Source: Otis tarda
Taxonomy: Eukaryota; Chordata; Aves; Otidiformes; Otididae
Direction of reading: 5' to 3'
Length of the DNA stretch: 64,000 nt
NCBI GenBank assembly: GCA_026413225.1
Contig: CM048575.1
Span: 5,050,001-5,114,000, forward strand
Shown: in pieces, positions 24,030-35,300 of the stretch
Position numbering within the stretch: position 1 is the stretch's first letter
How the letters are laid out: each line of letters begins with the position of its first letter
The notes under the pieces: generated by a model
What the model was told of the DNA's origin: nothing
What the model saw: the letters and a program-made list of their open reading frames with translations, nothing else
Databases searched by the model: none
Made by a program: the position numbers and the translations under genes

Positions 24030-24330
24030 GAGTGTAAATAATTCATGCAGACAATATGACTTTTTTATGTAAATTTGGTGCATTAACCCTCTATTATAAT
24101 GATGGACGACAGATATGGGCGACGTTGCCTTGGTAAGAGCTAATGGATGGCCGCCATAAATTCACTGCACATTTTATTGTGTTGCTGGAAATTGTGCCTT
24201 CAGGCAATGCTGTTTACTTTTATGTAAAACTCAGGGTTCCCTAAATATTACAAATATTTTACATCCGACTCCTCAGCATTTGGGCACAGCACACAAATCA
24301 AGCTTTCTTCATCTGAGTTGTAATTAAAGG
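24030..24330. promoter_or_regulatory. Candidate conserved non-coding element with X-box-like and YY1-like sites
   Basis: AT-rich unique block. GTTGCCTTGGTAAG at 24124-24137 is one base from an RFX X-box half-site pair. ATGGCCGCCAT at 24147-24157 is palindromic and holds the YY1 core GCCGCCAT. Nearby are FOX-like words (TAAATATTACAAATATTTTA) and a TAATTAAAGG homeodomain word at about 24321. No frame or repeat is present. Confidence 0.3.
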
Positions 24331-25439
24331 TTTGGTTTTTTTTCAGGGACAATTATCTAAAACTACAAAGAGAAATATTTTTTTCCCCTTTAGATGTTCG
24401 GTCATTGATGTATTAGAAAACCTTTGAAGAAAGATATTAAATAACTGCAACCTATAACTTTGCATTAGACTATATGTTGTATGCATGCATAACACATTTG
24501 GAAATAGTTTCTTGTTACTGGTTTTTATTTTTTACCCTTTCTTGTGTTACACATTTATTTTTTACCATTTCTAGTTACGCATTAGGGTTTTTTTTCCCCC
24601 ATGCACATATGCTTCTCTCTATAATTCATATCTGTGTTATCAGGGTAATTCTCTGAACTGTGTCCTTGAGGAATTCTGTCTCTCAGTAAACACGGAAACT
24701 TCAGGTCGTTTCAGGGAATTTAAAATAAAGAATTTTTGGTTACTTTTTTATTTCAAATGTTACTGGTTTGCGCAGACCTTAAGTAAATTGGGATGACATA
24801 GGTGATTTTTCTCATACAAAATGGTTTCAGCAAACAGATATACTGAAGTATAATGTTTTCTTTATAGGTTTTTTAATATAAAATTATGATAATAAGTATA
24901 CAATTAATTCACCTTAATCAAACCTTCAGTTTAATCTCATAGTACACTGCGGCTTTGGAAAAAGAAAACAAGAAAAAAGCAGGTGTATGTAGAAAAGGAT
25001 GCTGCTGCTTCCGACAGCGTGAGCCGAATCCCACTTGTAACAAAGGTAGTTAGCGCTGGGAACAGTGGGGCGTTTGGCTCTGCCTGTTTCCCAAACACCA
25101 GTTGACCAAAACGTCTCTTGGGAAACACCTAGGTGGGAGTTTATTGGAATTTCTGAGGGAAATCTTGTCGATGAGTTGTGACAAAGGCATGTTCTCTCGC
25201 TCTCCTTGCAGCAGAATGTGACGTTTCTTGGCAGTTTTGTTCTGATATCCGTATGAAAAAATGCTGCAGAAAGTTGAATGAGTGATTTCAAGTGAGCTAG
25301 CTCAAGTAGAAATGCATCACACTTTCCAAAAGACCCTGATTTCCTGTGGACTAATAGAAGGCATGCTGTAAGAGAGGGAAAAACACTGAATAAAGGAGGA
25401 ATGCAGCAAATATGAGGGGGAAAAAAAAAAGGCTAATTA
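24331..25439. other. No gene recognised; AT-rich unique sequence
   Basis: AT-rich unique sequence with T-rich patches near 24524-24600 and an A run at about 25420-25430. No exon or family repeat recognised. Confidence 0.45.
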
Positions 25440-25720
25440 AATCAGTCTTGTGAATCACATGTAGTATTAAGCAAAGGCTAACAGTTTAATTGCACATAAA
25501 CCTATTTAATAATTGGATTTATGTTGTGTCCTGGCTCTGCGTGCTCCTTTCAGCTGTATTAGGAATGTCACAAGATAAAAGTGCATAAGCTCTAACCAAG
25601 GGCATTGACGTTGGATTTTTTTGGTCTTTAATATTGTCTGAGGTTCCTAAATTCGGACTTTCAGATTTTGCACCTTATTCTTATGACGTGCTTTACTGCC
25701 CTGAAGCCACTTTGCAAAAT
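25440..25720. promoter_or_regulatory. Candidate conserved non-coding element
   Basis: AT-rich unique block with a TTTAATTGCACATAAACC word (POU/FOX-like), AATAATTGGATTTATG (HOX-like TTTAT and ATTGG) and TAACCAAGGGCATTGACG. It has neither repeat signature nor coding frame. Called on texture only. Confidence 0.2.
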
Positions 25721-26684
25721 TCATAGCAGCTTTCACATGGTCTGATGCTTCTTGGGACCAATTCAGTCTTGAACAATAGATGTGTGTGCAGCAGAGCCAG
25801 GAAATGTTCCACTGGAGATCATGGGCTTATTCCCCAATAACGTTTTGATTTGTAAAGTATGCCACTACCCAAAACACACACAAGAGACAACATTAAAAAA
25901 CATTAGAGACCATAGCCAGCAAGACAGAAAGGTAGCTTGAAATCCAGATTGGCAGCATGGCCTGGGATATAGGCAGGACACGCTAAATAATCTGTGGAAA
26001 TGTTATAGAAAGTGTTCTCAATTAACATTATTCAGCTGTTTAACAAATCACTCCTGGGACAGCATCTTGCCTTAAAAAAAAAAATCGCTAGTATCCAGAC
26101 AGTATTCCTGTTGTTTAAAACAAATGTGCTTTCTGTAATTCCCACATCCAGAGAAGGCCAGTTTTCCAGTCGTGTTCCTTGCCCAGTTTCCATGCAGAGC
26201 AGACAGATGTGGAGCGCTGGGAGGAGATGTAGGGCAGGTTTGCTTTTTCCCCCCTCCAGTTGGAGCTGTTTGAAGGATGTATTGTCTGTAATCCAGGATG
26301 GATAAATGTTCAACAGGATCCCGTTTCCCTGTTCCTTAGGCAGAGCAGGGTATCCCTGGATCCCTGGGTCAGCGCCGTGCTCTGGTTAATGACGTGGAAC
26401 ATAAGGCATCATTCTGCCCAGGTGTGCGATGTAAAGGTCAAGTGTTCTGAACTCTTGGGTGTCGGTATGTGGCTGTCACCCTGTCTTGGACAACTTGCTT
26501 TTCTGTAATTTGTTGCAAGCATTAGAAGACTTTGGCTGCTCTGGGGAAAACAGTGTTTTCCTCCCGGTGCCACTGTACCAGCTGTGTGAGTGTGATCTCA
26601 GGGGTGATAAAGGGAAAGGAAGATTTATTTTTGAGGTGGAAGGAGGGCTTGAAGGGAACACTTCTCTTCCTAGTGATGAGCACA
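25721..26684. other. No gene recognised; unique sequence
   Basis: No supportable gene. Contains a short A run near 26075-26085. The frames that extend from here into the following CR1 fragment are antisense to the CR1 ORF2 and are not genes. Confidence 0.45.
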
Positions 26685-26915
26685 TCAATCCCCTCCCTCG
26701 ACCTGCTGGCCACGCTCCTCTTGATGCAGCCCAGGATGCGGTTGGCTTTCTGGGCTGCAAGCGCACATTGCCGGCTCATGTTGAGCTTCTCATCCACCAG
26801 CACTCCCAAGTCCTTCTCCTCAGGGCTGCTCGCACTCCACTCATGCCCCAGCCTGTACTGATACCGGGGTTGCCCCAGCCCATGTGCGGGACCTTGCACT
26901 TGGCCCCTAAGAGGC
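26685..26915 (-). mobile_element. Internal CR1 LINE ORF2 fragment, minus strand
   Basis: The minus strand encodes a well-preserved piece of CR1 ORF2 downstream of the reverse-transcriptase active site, including [35 protein letters not shown] and SREG. On its 5' side the frame breaks. The conserved GWGNP block (minus strand, about 26868-26883) lies in a different frame from RYQYRLG, consistent with a one-base loss in the run of G at 26865-26868. Neither the 5' part of ORF2 nor the 3' terminus is attached, so this is an isolated internal piece. Plus-strand open frames across it are shadows. Confidence 0.93.
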
Positions 26916-28440
26916 TGTTCCATATCAGCTGGTGTGTCATCAGCTAGAGGATCCGAGTTCAGAGGCGTTCAGGGTAAAGCTCACGGAGAATATTTAACCC
27001 TGAAAGCAGGGAGCAGAGGTTTAGAGCTATGACTGTCGTTACAGCAACAGTGAGCGGAAACACCAATCTGGGCAGTGGGAAGGTGAGGGGAGGAGCTGCA
27101 GCGGTGCACCTGAGAGCTGTCAACAGGGCTTGTGGCGTTTTCTGAGCTGAAGTGACAGTGAGACAAGGGACAAGTTCTTGAGTGATGCTTTCCTAGTGTT
27201 GGTTATACCCATCCTGCAAAAAAACAGCAGACAACTGATAAATTGGAGTTTTAAGGTTGGTCCTCCACCTTCACTGTGAAATCAAAGAAACCTCACAAAT
27301 TGGGGTACTGTCTTGCAGACAGCAGGACCTGTTCTTGGTTTTGTAGATGGGGAGGGGCTTGGGCGCCTCTGGAATGTCTGGAGCAAAGCAGGATCTCTGC
27401 CCTCCCATTTCCAGAGCAAGCCTTTGGGTACAGTCCGCTCAGGCCTTGCCCGTGTTGCTGCCAGACGGGACAGTCGATAACTGGTCAAGGAGTGCAGCCT
27501 GCATCTTTAGGCCACCCATACTCCCTCTCCTCCTCACTTGTCTTGCACAGATTTCCAGATTTTGCTGCTAGTTTGAGGTTCCTCAGTGATCTGACCTCAA
27601 CAATGAGGAATCTTCAGGTTTTTGCCTGTCATAAAAAGATACAGAATCATTCCACCCTTTGTCCAGTGTATAGTCGTCTGTCAAATCTAAAAGGTCTATC
27701 CAACTGCAAACTCTACTGAAGCTCTGCCTTCTTCTCGTGAATGTGACAGACGTGAGGACTTCTGGAAAGGTGCTGGCAGAACAGGATGCCCCTACGTAGA
27801 CTGTGGGAGAGGTTTCACTGTGGTTAATTTAGGGGTCATGAAAAGCATGACACCTAGGCTGGCCCACCCGTTTCTCATCTCTAAACGCAGCGTTGTCAAT
27901 ATAGAGTCAGGGTTTTTGCTAGCCCTCCTCTATTTAATACATTTAAGTACTGCACTCTGCGTATGAAGAATAGTAATGTTATCAGAAAGCATTCAAAAAC
28001 ATATGTTTTAATGAAATGTGTTGACAACTGCTGAAGTAAAGTTTTTGTTAAGTCTCAAGAGTTTAGCCATGACAAGCAGTATTAATGAATTGAATTAATT
28101 AAAAAGCATTTCAAGATGAAACAGGGCCTGTTCTATGTAAAATGCTCTATACATTAGACAAGCATTATGGAAATCACTGCTTTGTACTACACTGTAATGC
28201 AGCCATTTATAAAAGCTTCTCAAGATCCATGGATAGCAGTAATTTGGGTTTAGCGTGTCTTTGAAATTCATTGAATACAGCATGTGCTACTTAAAAGCAT
28301 GAAATCTGGATGGTTCCACTGCCATCAAAGTTCGTATGGCTCGGAGAGGAAACGGGAGCTCAGCGTTACTGGGATGAGCGAGCGGGCATGGGAGCAGGGT
28401 GAGCCGAAGGAGCCTGGCCGGCGCCGGCAGAGCCTGGTGC
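26916..28440. other. No gene recognised; unique sequence
   Basis: Unique sequence, mixed composition. A small hairpin GTCATGAAAAGCATGAC lies at about 27835-27851. The sequence just upstream of 28441 is GC-rich. No exon recognised. Confidence 0.45.
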
Positions 28441-28736
28441 TTGAGAGGGGAGGGCCAGGAGGTCGGGGATGCACTTCCACCTGAGACTTGGTGTAAGCGG
28501 TGTGAGCAGTGCTGGCATCCTCAGCAGGCTTCAAAAAAGAGGGAGGTAGATTTAGATTGGATATTAGGAAAAATTTTTTTACACTGAGGGTGGTGGAACA
28601 CTGGCCCAGGTTGCCCAGAGAGGCGGTGGATGCCCCATCCCTGGAAACATTCCAGGCCAGGTTGGCCGGGGCTGTGAGCAACCTGATCTGGTTGGAGATG
28701 TCCCTGCTCCTTGCAGGGTGGTTCTATGTTTCTATC
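28441..28736 (+). mobile_element. CR1-derived composite element, plus strand, with 3' deletion
   Basis: Second copy of the composite seen at 14090. The first about 85 bp (28441-28525) are the same non-CR1-looking segment, starting at the same base (TTGAGAGGGGAGGGCCAGGA). Next comes a CR1 3' segment encoding FRLDIRKNFFTLRVVEHW and LPREAVDAPSLETFQARLAG. After the word TTGCAGGGTGG (28711-28721) about 60 bp of CR1 tail are missing compared with the 14090 copy. The element ends in remnant TTCTATG units at 28722-28735. Non-functional. Confidence 0.9.
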
Positions 28737-31700
28737 TTTGCAATAAAAAATATTAAGCTCTTCATAATAAAATGTTCTTCATAATAAAAATGTGAAGGGT
28801 AAAAGATGAGAGAGAAACACTGAAATACAATATGATTTCATACATGTGTAGTGAAGATTGTTTCATTTTATGTGGTTTAGAATGTGAGTTGTAGCAGATT
28901 ATTTCGAGTGGATGCACCTTTATCTATCTGTTTTGTACTTTATCTGGGTCTTAATAAAGGAAATTACATCCTTCAAGGAGAACTAGCCACAAAACTGTTG
29001 CAGGTTTCAAGTGTTGTGTTATATTAATACTGACCATTCAATCAAGAATGTGACCACTCAGTAGAAAAGAAGAAAAAAATCCTAAGTACCAAATGATAGA
29101 TTCAGGTTCCTCCAGCAATGTAGACAGATACTGAAAGGATTGTAAAGTTTGCTAAATACTGAGCTACTGCACATGCTGCTAAAAATTCATTTGAGACATT
29201 GCTTGGAGTATCAGGAGGTCTGACAGGCAGGCTGGGTGGTCAGCACAAGGGATATCGATTTGGCCCTTGGTGCGTCGGGGAAGAGAGCTGCCAACGTTGC
29301 ATCCCGAAATGCTGGGGGAGGTTGGTCCTGTGAGCAGGTATGAGTCTGCTCCGTAGGAAAAAAAAAACAGGAGAGCTTGTTCTGCTGCTTCACTGAAACA
29401 CGAGCAATATGTTTGCACTTGTCACAGTTACCATTTGCATTTAGTATCTGCGTGGTGAGAACTTCTCCGCCTGCTCGTACCGGCTGAGCAGGCACGGGCG
29501 GCGTTTGTGTCTGGCCGGAGACGTCTCTCCCCCGGCTGGATGCTGCGCTGCGTGCAGAGCAGCGTCCGCCCAGCGAGGTCCAGCACTGCCCATTTCCCGT
29601 CAGACTCCGCTTGCTAACTGGCTCTAGAAGGGACCAGAAAGCCTTTTCTGCGCGATCCTGCTGCTTGTAAGGGCTGAAGCAGCCAAGCCTTGATTAACTG
29701 ACCGTGCTGGCACGTGGTGCCTGTGAGAGGAAAGCAGCTCTTAAGGGTGCTGGCACCTTTCTCCCGATGTGCAAGGGTTGGTGGGGAGAGATGGAAGCAG
29801 GGAAACGCTGGCAAGGGCTCGTGTGGCTCAGCAGTAGGGCGATGCGCGACTTTAGCCCGGATTCTGTACCGAGTTCTCTTTAGTAGCGCTGGCAGTTCCT
29901 GTGCGGGGCAGGGTACTGATGTAGATCTGTGTGTTCTGCTGGGCAAGGTTTCTGGTTTGCTATCATAAATAAGAAATAAATAAAATAGAAATAACGCAGC
30001 TGCCATGGCAGGAATAACTGAGTAAGGCAGTCTCTGGGGAGAGACGCAAAGCATCGAAGGTGCTTAGCTGTGCTTTGTCACCCCTCAGAGGGCCTGGGAA
30101 AACTCCTGCTCAGAAATAAGCTGTACCTTCTTGCAGAGCAGTTACCAAAATAAAATCTCAATCGTTGCTCCGCGCTGTGAAGGCCCGAAGAGCTGGTAGA
30201 ATATGCGGTCGTGGTGTTGTGGCTTGTTGCTCCAACTGAGTGTGAAGAGGGGAAATGGCCTTCAGACACCACAGCTAACTGCCCCCGCTCTTGAAATATC
30301 AGTATTTCTTGATGTCAGTCATGTCACAAGAGTAGGGTGTTCTGAGATCTGTCAGGCAGGGCGAGCAGAGGGAGACAGCCAGCGCGCAGCACAGCTAGGG
30401 TGCTGGAAGTGAAGGTCGAGGGTGCTGGGCGAATGCTCGTTGCTGATGACTGGCGGTTGACGTTGCCCTGTGGTGACGTTGGTTTTGAAGACCTGAGCCG
30501 TACGTTGTAAAACTCTGTCCGTGGGGGACCTACGGCTCAACTGAACCTGGGCTCCCCAAAGACATGGATGTTTTAACCAGTTGGTTACCTAGCCAAGTGG
30601 TCATCTCTAGCGTTGCTTAACGAGCTGATCCTAGAAATTATTTGAAGATAAAAAGCTCAGGACAAATGGTGACTGATTCTGTCACCAGTGATATCTGCTG
30701 ATTTTTAAATGATCAGTCTGTCCGCGTACAGGTGTATGTTTCTTCACTGTTTCTTTTCCACTTAGCAAACAATCGGTTTTGCCTGTGATTCCCCTCAGTT
30801 CTGTGCATGTTTAAGTCAAAATATCCAGTTGTTTCCTAATCAAACTGTTACAGCGTTTTAAAATCCAAATTGTAACTTACTCTGTGCACAAGTGGGAAAG
30901 TAAATAAAATAGGGGAGGTGGATAGTTCTAGGAGAAACAGCAGTAAGAAGGGCAGAAAGATATGGTGATAATGGAATAAGAAGTATCGCTTGTACCATTT
31001 CATTACGGAGAACAATAAGCATCTTTAGCCCAGCCAAGATCAGCTGGAACCAGAAAGAAGGGAAGAAAATCAGTGTTCAACTCTCTTCTTATCGCCAGAA
31101 CCTCAAGATGGCATTGCAGCTGCCCTGAGACAGTTGGTCAGACACAATGCCCTGCATTGTCATTTACTTTTAGGAGTAGCAGGAGGAGTCTTGTCAGTAG
31201 AGTATTTTTTTTCCTCCGATTCTTGGGAAGGATGACTAGCTCTGAAACAGTTTCTAAAGCACAAATTGGGGAAAAGTTTCATAATGCACTTCATTTTTTT
31301 TTTTCACTCAGTCACAGCTGAGAATAGCATCTGTAGTGGTTAAATGAACATGAGCATTAATCACTTCGAATGATGTAACATATCCAGACTATTTAACAGC
31401 TACTATTTGAATTATATTTTGCAAGGAGTGATATAGTTGCAGTTCATCCTGAAATCCTGGCTGGAATCTGTATCTAATCCCAAATGAAGTAATTTTGTAT
31501 TCTCAGTTCAGCATACAGTAGAACGGTAATCAGAATTGCGATAGCATCTCTGGACTGCTTATAAGACACTGGAATTTAATGAACATTAAAAAAGAAAATC
31601 CTTGCGGTCTTCTCCGGGGAGAAATTGCTGTATGTAGTAAAGCAGAAGGTAACACTTAAAATGCATGGGCACCAGCCAACCTTGTACATTCGAGAGCAGG

Positions 31701-31979
31701 CAAGTGGGTTCTCCAGACAGACACGGTCTCTCTCGCGTGTGTGCACCGCGCTATCGTGAGAAAAGGGAAGTGTGAGCGCTTGCTGGAATAATGGCAGGGA
31801 GGGTCATCTCGGGTGCTTTTCTGATCTTTAACCCCATGGTGCTGCTATGTGTTTCTTCAAAAGAGCGAATAAGCAACCTTGCCACGCAGACCTGAAGGTA
31901 AAGCACAGTGAGTTACCAGTCCTAAACAGTTCCCAACCTCACAGTAATGCAACAAAAGTCTCATCAACAGTCCCCGAAA
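28737..31979. other. No gene recognised; unique sequence
   Basis: No supportable gene. 28744-28793 has a near-tandem TTCTTCATAATAAAA pair. 29480-29900 is moderately GC-rich with overlapping frames on both strands. 30620-31720 is AT-rich unique sequence. No repeat family recognised. Confidence 0.45.
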
Positions 31980-32300
31980 CAGGGATGAAGATATTCATCA
32001 AAGCTGATGAGGCTCCTATTAATTAGGGTTGTTAAGTGGTAGTTACACTTTTGTTAGTATTACCATTTGGAGATTTAACTAACAAACCTAATGGGGCTAC
32101 TCCTGCAAGATGTTAATTAGATATGGCAATTCCACTTACCCATGCAGCCTCGGCACACAACCATCACACATCAATATTTAATTTAATTACTGATGTTGTG
32201 GTGCAAGTCACATCTGATTTAAGAGATAAATATGCTTAATTAATAATGAGATAAAACACATACAGTATGTCACCTTTTGTCATTTGAGCTTTACGAGGTA
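31980..32300. promoter_or_regulatory. Candidate developmental enhancer with homeodomain-site cluster
   Basis: The strongest conserved-element candidate by texture. Over about 250 bp there are four TAATT(A)-type homeodomain cores: TATTAATTAG near 32018, GTTAATTAGATATGG near 32112, TTTAATTTAATTACTGATG near 32177, and CTTAATTAATAATGAG near 32235. ATATTCATCAAAGCTGATGA lies at the left edge. The block is unique, has no open frame and carries no repeat signature. Clusters of this kind are typical of enhancers of patterning genes. Target gene and tissue cannot be inferred. Confidence 0.38.
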
Positions 32301-35300
32301 TAGTAAGAAAAGACAAATGTGAACACTGGTGAGGCTGTGACATGGTGCTCTGCATCTGTGTGTGATCCTTGTTCTCCAGGTTACCTGAGCTCACACTGTC
32401 TTATCAGTAAGACAAAGAGCTGCAAGCGTGCAGGGCACCATTCTTGTGTCTTGAGGAATTCATCATTTACTACTTTTTTTTTTTAATGCATAATTTAAAA
32501 AGGGAACGTTTGTCTTGGATTATATGTAGCATCTACAGAAATTCATTTTATCAAGTTTGATCACAGTATTCTAATTTGTGATGGTGTGGCCTGGTGCAGA
32601 GGCCAGGTGTGCAAGGAATTATTCTGCAGCAGCATCCTTTGGAAGTCAGCCTTCTTTCCATTGGCATTTGACGTTCTCTATTCAGAGGTTCCTACAAGAG
32701 CCTGGTGAGAAGAGTCTGTAGGATTGTCATGCCACGAGGTAGAGTTCTGGAAAGGTGCATGCAGAAAGATTGCTTACCACTTTGTAAAGTATGAGGGGAG
32801 AAAAGGACAGACAGCTGGGCCTTGAGGCTGGTTATGAAGATTAACTGTGTTAAAGCAGTTTCCAGCCAGGACTGGATCCATATTTCACAAGGAGCTTTAT
32901 AACCTGGACTGCCAGTCTTAGCCCCAAAGACTTACAGTTAAATACAAAACAAATTAATAAACAGCACCACACAACCAGTGCACCAGATCTGGTCAAATTA
33001 AGGAAACTTCTCATGTTCATTTTTTTTTTTTAATGGAGCATCAAAGCCTTAGAAGGTCCCCCTCTATGCAGTGTCCTTTGTAAGCCTATGCTTCCAGGGG
33101 TTCACAAGCTAGCACTAGAAGTTTGTGTGGGTTGAAACTTGCTATGCGAGATCTTTGCCTGGGGGCCATTTGGTTTGATGTGTTTGACAAAATTTGAAGA
33201 GCTCCTGCGCCAAACAAATAGTTTCCTAGAGGCTGAGAAAGTTTTTGGAACTTCCTTGAGGGGAAAATTCCCAATTGGCAGAAAATCTATGAAAGCAAAA
33301 GCAACTCACAACATTGTAACTTACTGAAACATACATTGCGCTCAGGTCCATCTGTAATAATTTTTTCTACATCGTATGTAATTTTTCTGGTATTAATATT
33401 GAGATTGCCTGGTGTCATGGGAATCTGTTGGGCCATCAGGAATGGTTAGTGGAGGAGAGCATTTCAGTATGGTCTGAGAGCTCCTGTCAGGAGCAAAAAG
33501 AGCCAGCCAACAAATCAAGACTGGGAAAGCCTTCAGCTAGCCAGGTCTGTTTTGATACCCACTCAACTGAAAGAGAATACCTGGGAGAACAAAAAGGGGA
33601 ACACTAATGCACAACGCGTGAGTGGAGCAGTAGGGAGGGAATAATGGAAACAGCAGTGCTTGCGGTGAGGGAGATTCTTCTTCAAGGATGATAAACTAGA
33701 ACTGCTGTTTTTTCAGCTCCATGACCTGGTACTGTAGGTGGTCACCACGGTTGGTACCATGGATGTACTACAGAGTTTCCAAAGGGTGTGACTGAGGTGT
33801 GGAATTCAGCAGTGCTGAGCTCACACCTTCTGTCAGCTGCCAGGAGTGGGAGAGGCTTCCTGGGACGTGTTCCCTCTAATTACACTCCCTGGTCTTGACA
33901 GGTAAATGCATCCAGAGTCAGAGAATGGGAGATGGAGGAATCTGTGGAACCCATAGCTCCACCAGCCAAACCTAACACTGAGGAGTGGTGTATTAGGAAC
34001 GCTTTCCCCATGAGACCAGCAGCCCGGGTGACTAGCCAAGAAACGTGTGGGAGACAAGAACTAATCCTCTTTGAGAAGAACCTGTAATTTTTCCCCAGGA
34101 GAGAAATAGTGCTACAGCTGGAAGGACAGGGTAAGAGCAGCACTGCCTCCAGCTCTGTCTGAGCACACTGCAAGTCTACAGCTTGCATGGGAACACCGAG
34201 GCAGGACATCACCGTAATGTACGTGATAGCGCGTGCTCGTCTGAAGGGAGAGCGGAGGAGGTAGCAGTATGGCTCACAGTGATTCGGCTTTCAGAGAACA
34301 CGCAACACAAGTTATCCCAATGCCAGGGGTATGCCCTGGGCAGAGACAGACTGTGGGAACTGTAACAAGCTCAATAGCTAAAATGGAGGCGTAGCGTAAA
34401 ATTAAGCTCTTGAATGGAAGTTGCACAGGTTGGTGGAGGCTTTATCCCACTGGGCGGTCAGCAGTGGTACTGGTATGTAAGGCACGAGAGAGCCCCATTC
34501 TCCCTTCCAGTGCCGCTTTGGCATACGTTTGTTTCTTCCTTTTTATTTCTGAGACCTTGCAGTCTAATCCTGAGGTAGTTCTGAAAGGTCCGGCTTTATA
34601 TTGTCATGGGGAGATTTTATAAGTTCTCCTGTGGCAGAACACGGGCTGTGTGTGCCACAGAGTACACCGTGAGCTGGTGGAGAGTCCTAGAAACCTGAGT
34701 CCTAGAAACCTTTCCAGCATGCAGGAAAGTGTTAATATTGTCTCTTCTTTCCTCCTCTTCCTTCCAAATTCCTGCCTGTCCTCACTGGGGAAAAGCAGAG
34801 CGCGGTCCGGCCCTGACTGGTGATTGCAGCGAGCACGTGTAATGGCACTAGCACCTACCTGTGTGAAAGCCCCTCGCTCTTTCTGCAGAACGCTCTTCCA
34901 GAGCAGGGCCTGGGGCCGTCCCTCGCGGCTCAGGCAGCAGCGGCCGCTTAGCACAGGCAGGCGTAGCGCTTCTCACCTGCCCAGCCTGCCTGCCTTTTCC
35001 AGGCTCGCTAGTGCCTGCGGGAGATGAACTTGATCCTGCAGCTCTCCTTGCCGTTCGCGTGCTTCCTAGAGACGTGCTTTTGTGTTCAAGTGCCTGAATC
35101 GGGGCTCAGGGATCCGGAAGGCAGCGTGCCACTGGTTATTATTGATAGCAGTTACTGCAAAGTGGGATATACACCCAGATGACATCCAGCAAGATATGCT
35201 GAAGCAGATGAAAGATTAAAACAGTCATTTGACAAGGGAATAGTAGTCACCGTATCCTTTCCTGTTTCTAGGCTCTTTAGTTTAGAGTACCTGCCCGATA

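Noticed and set aside
26459-26947. 162-codon plus-strand frame
   Set aside because: It is antisense to the CR1 ORF2 fragment on the minus strand.
34270-34295. CACAGTGATTCGGCTTTC resembling a microRNA-128 seed region
   Set aside because: Mismatches in the mature sequence and no complementary arm for a hairpin.
33413-34600. Possible degenerate LTR or other old repeat
   Set aside because: The texture is suggestive, but I could not match any family or find termini.
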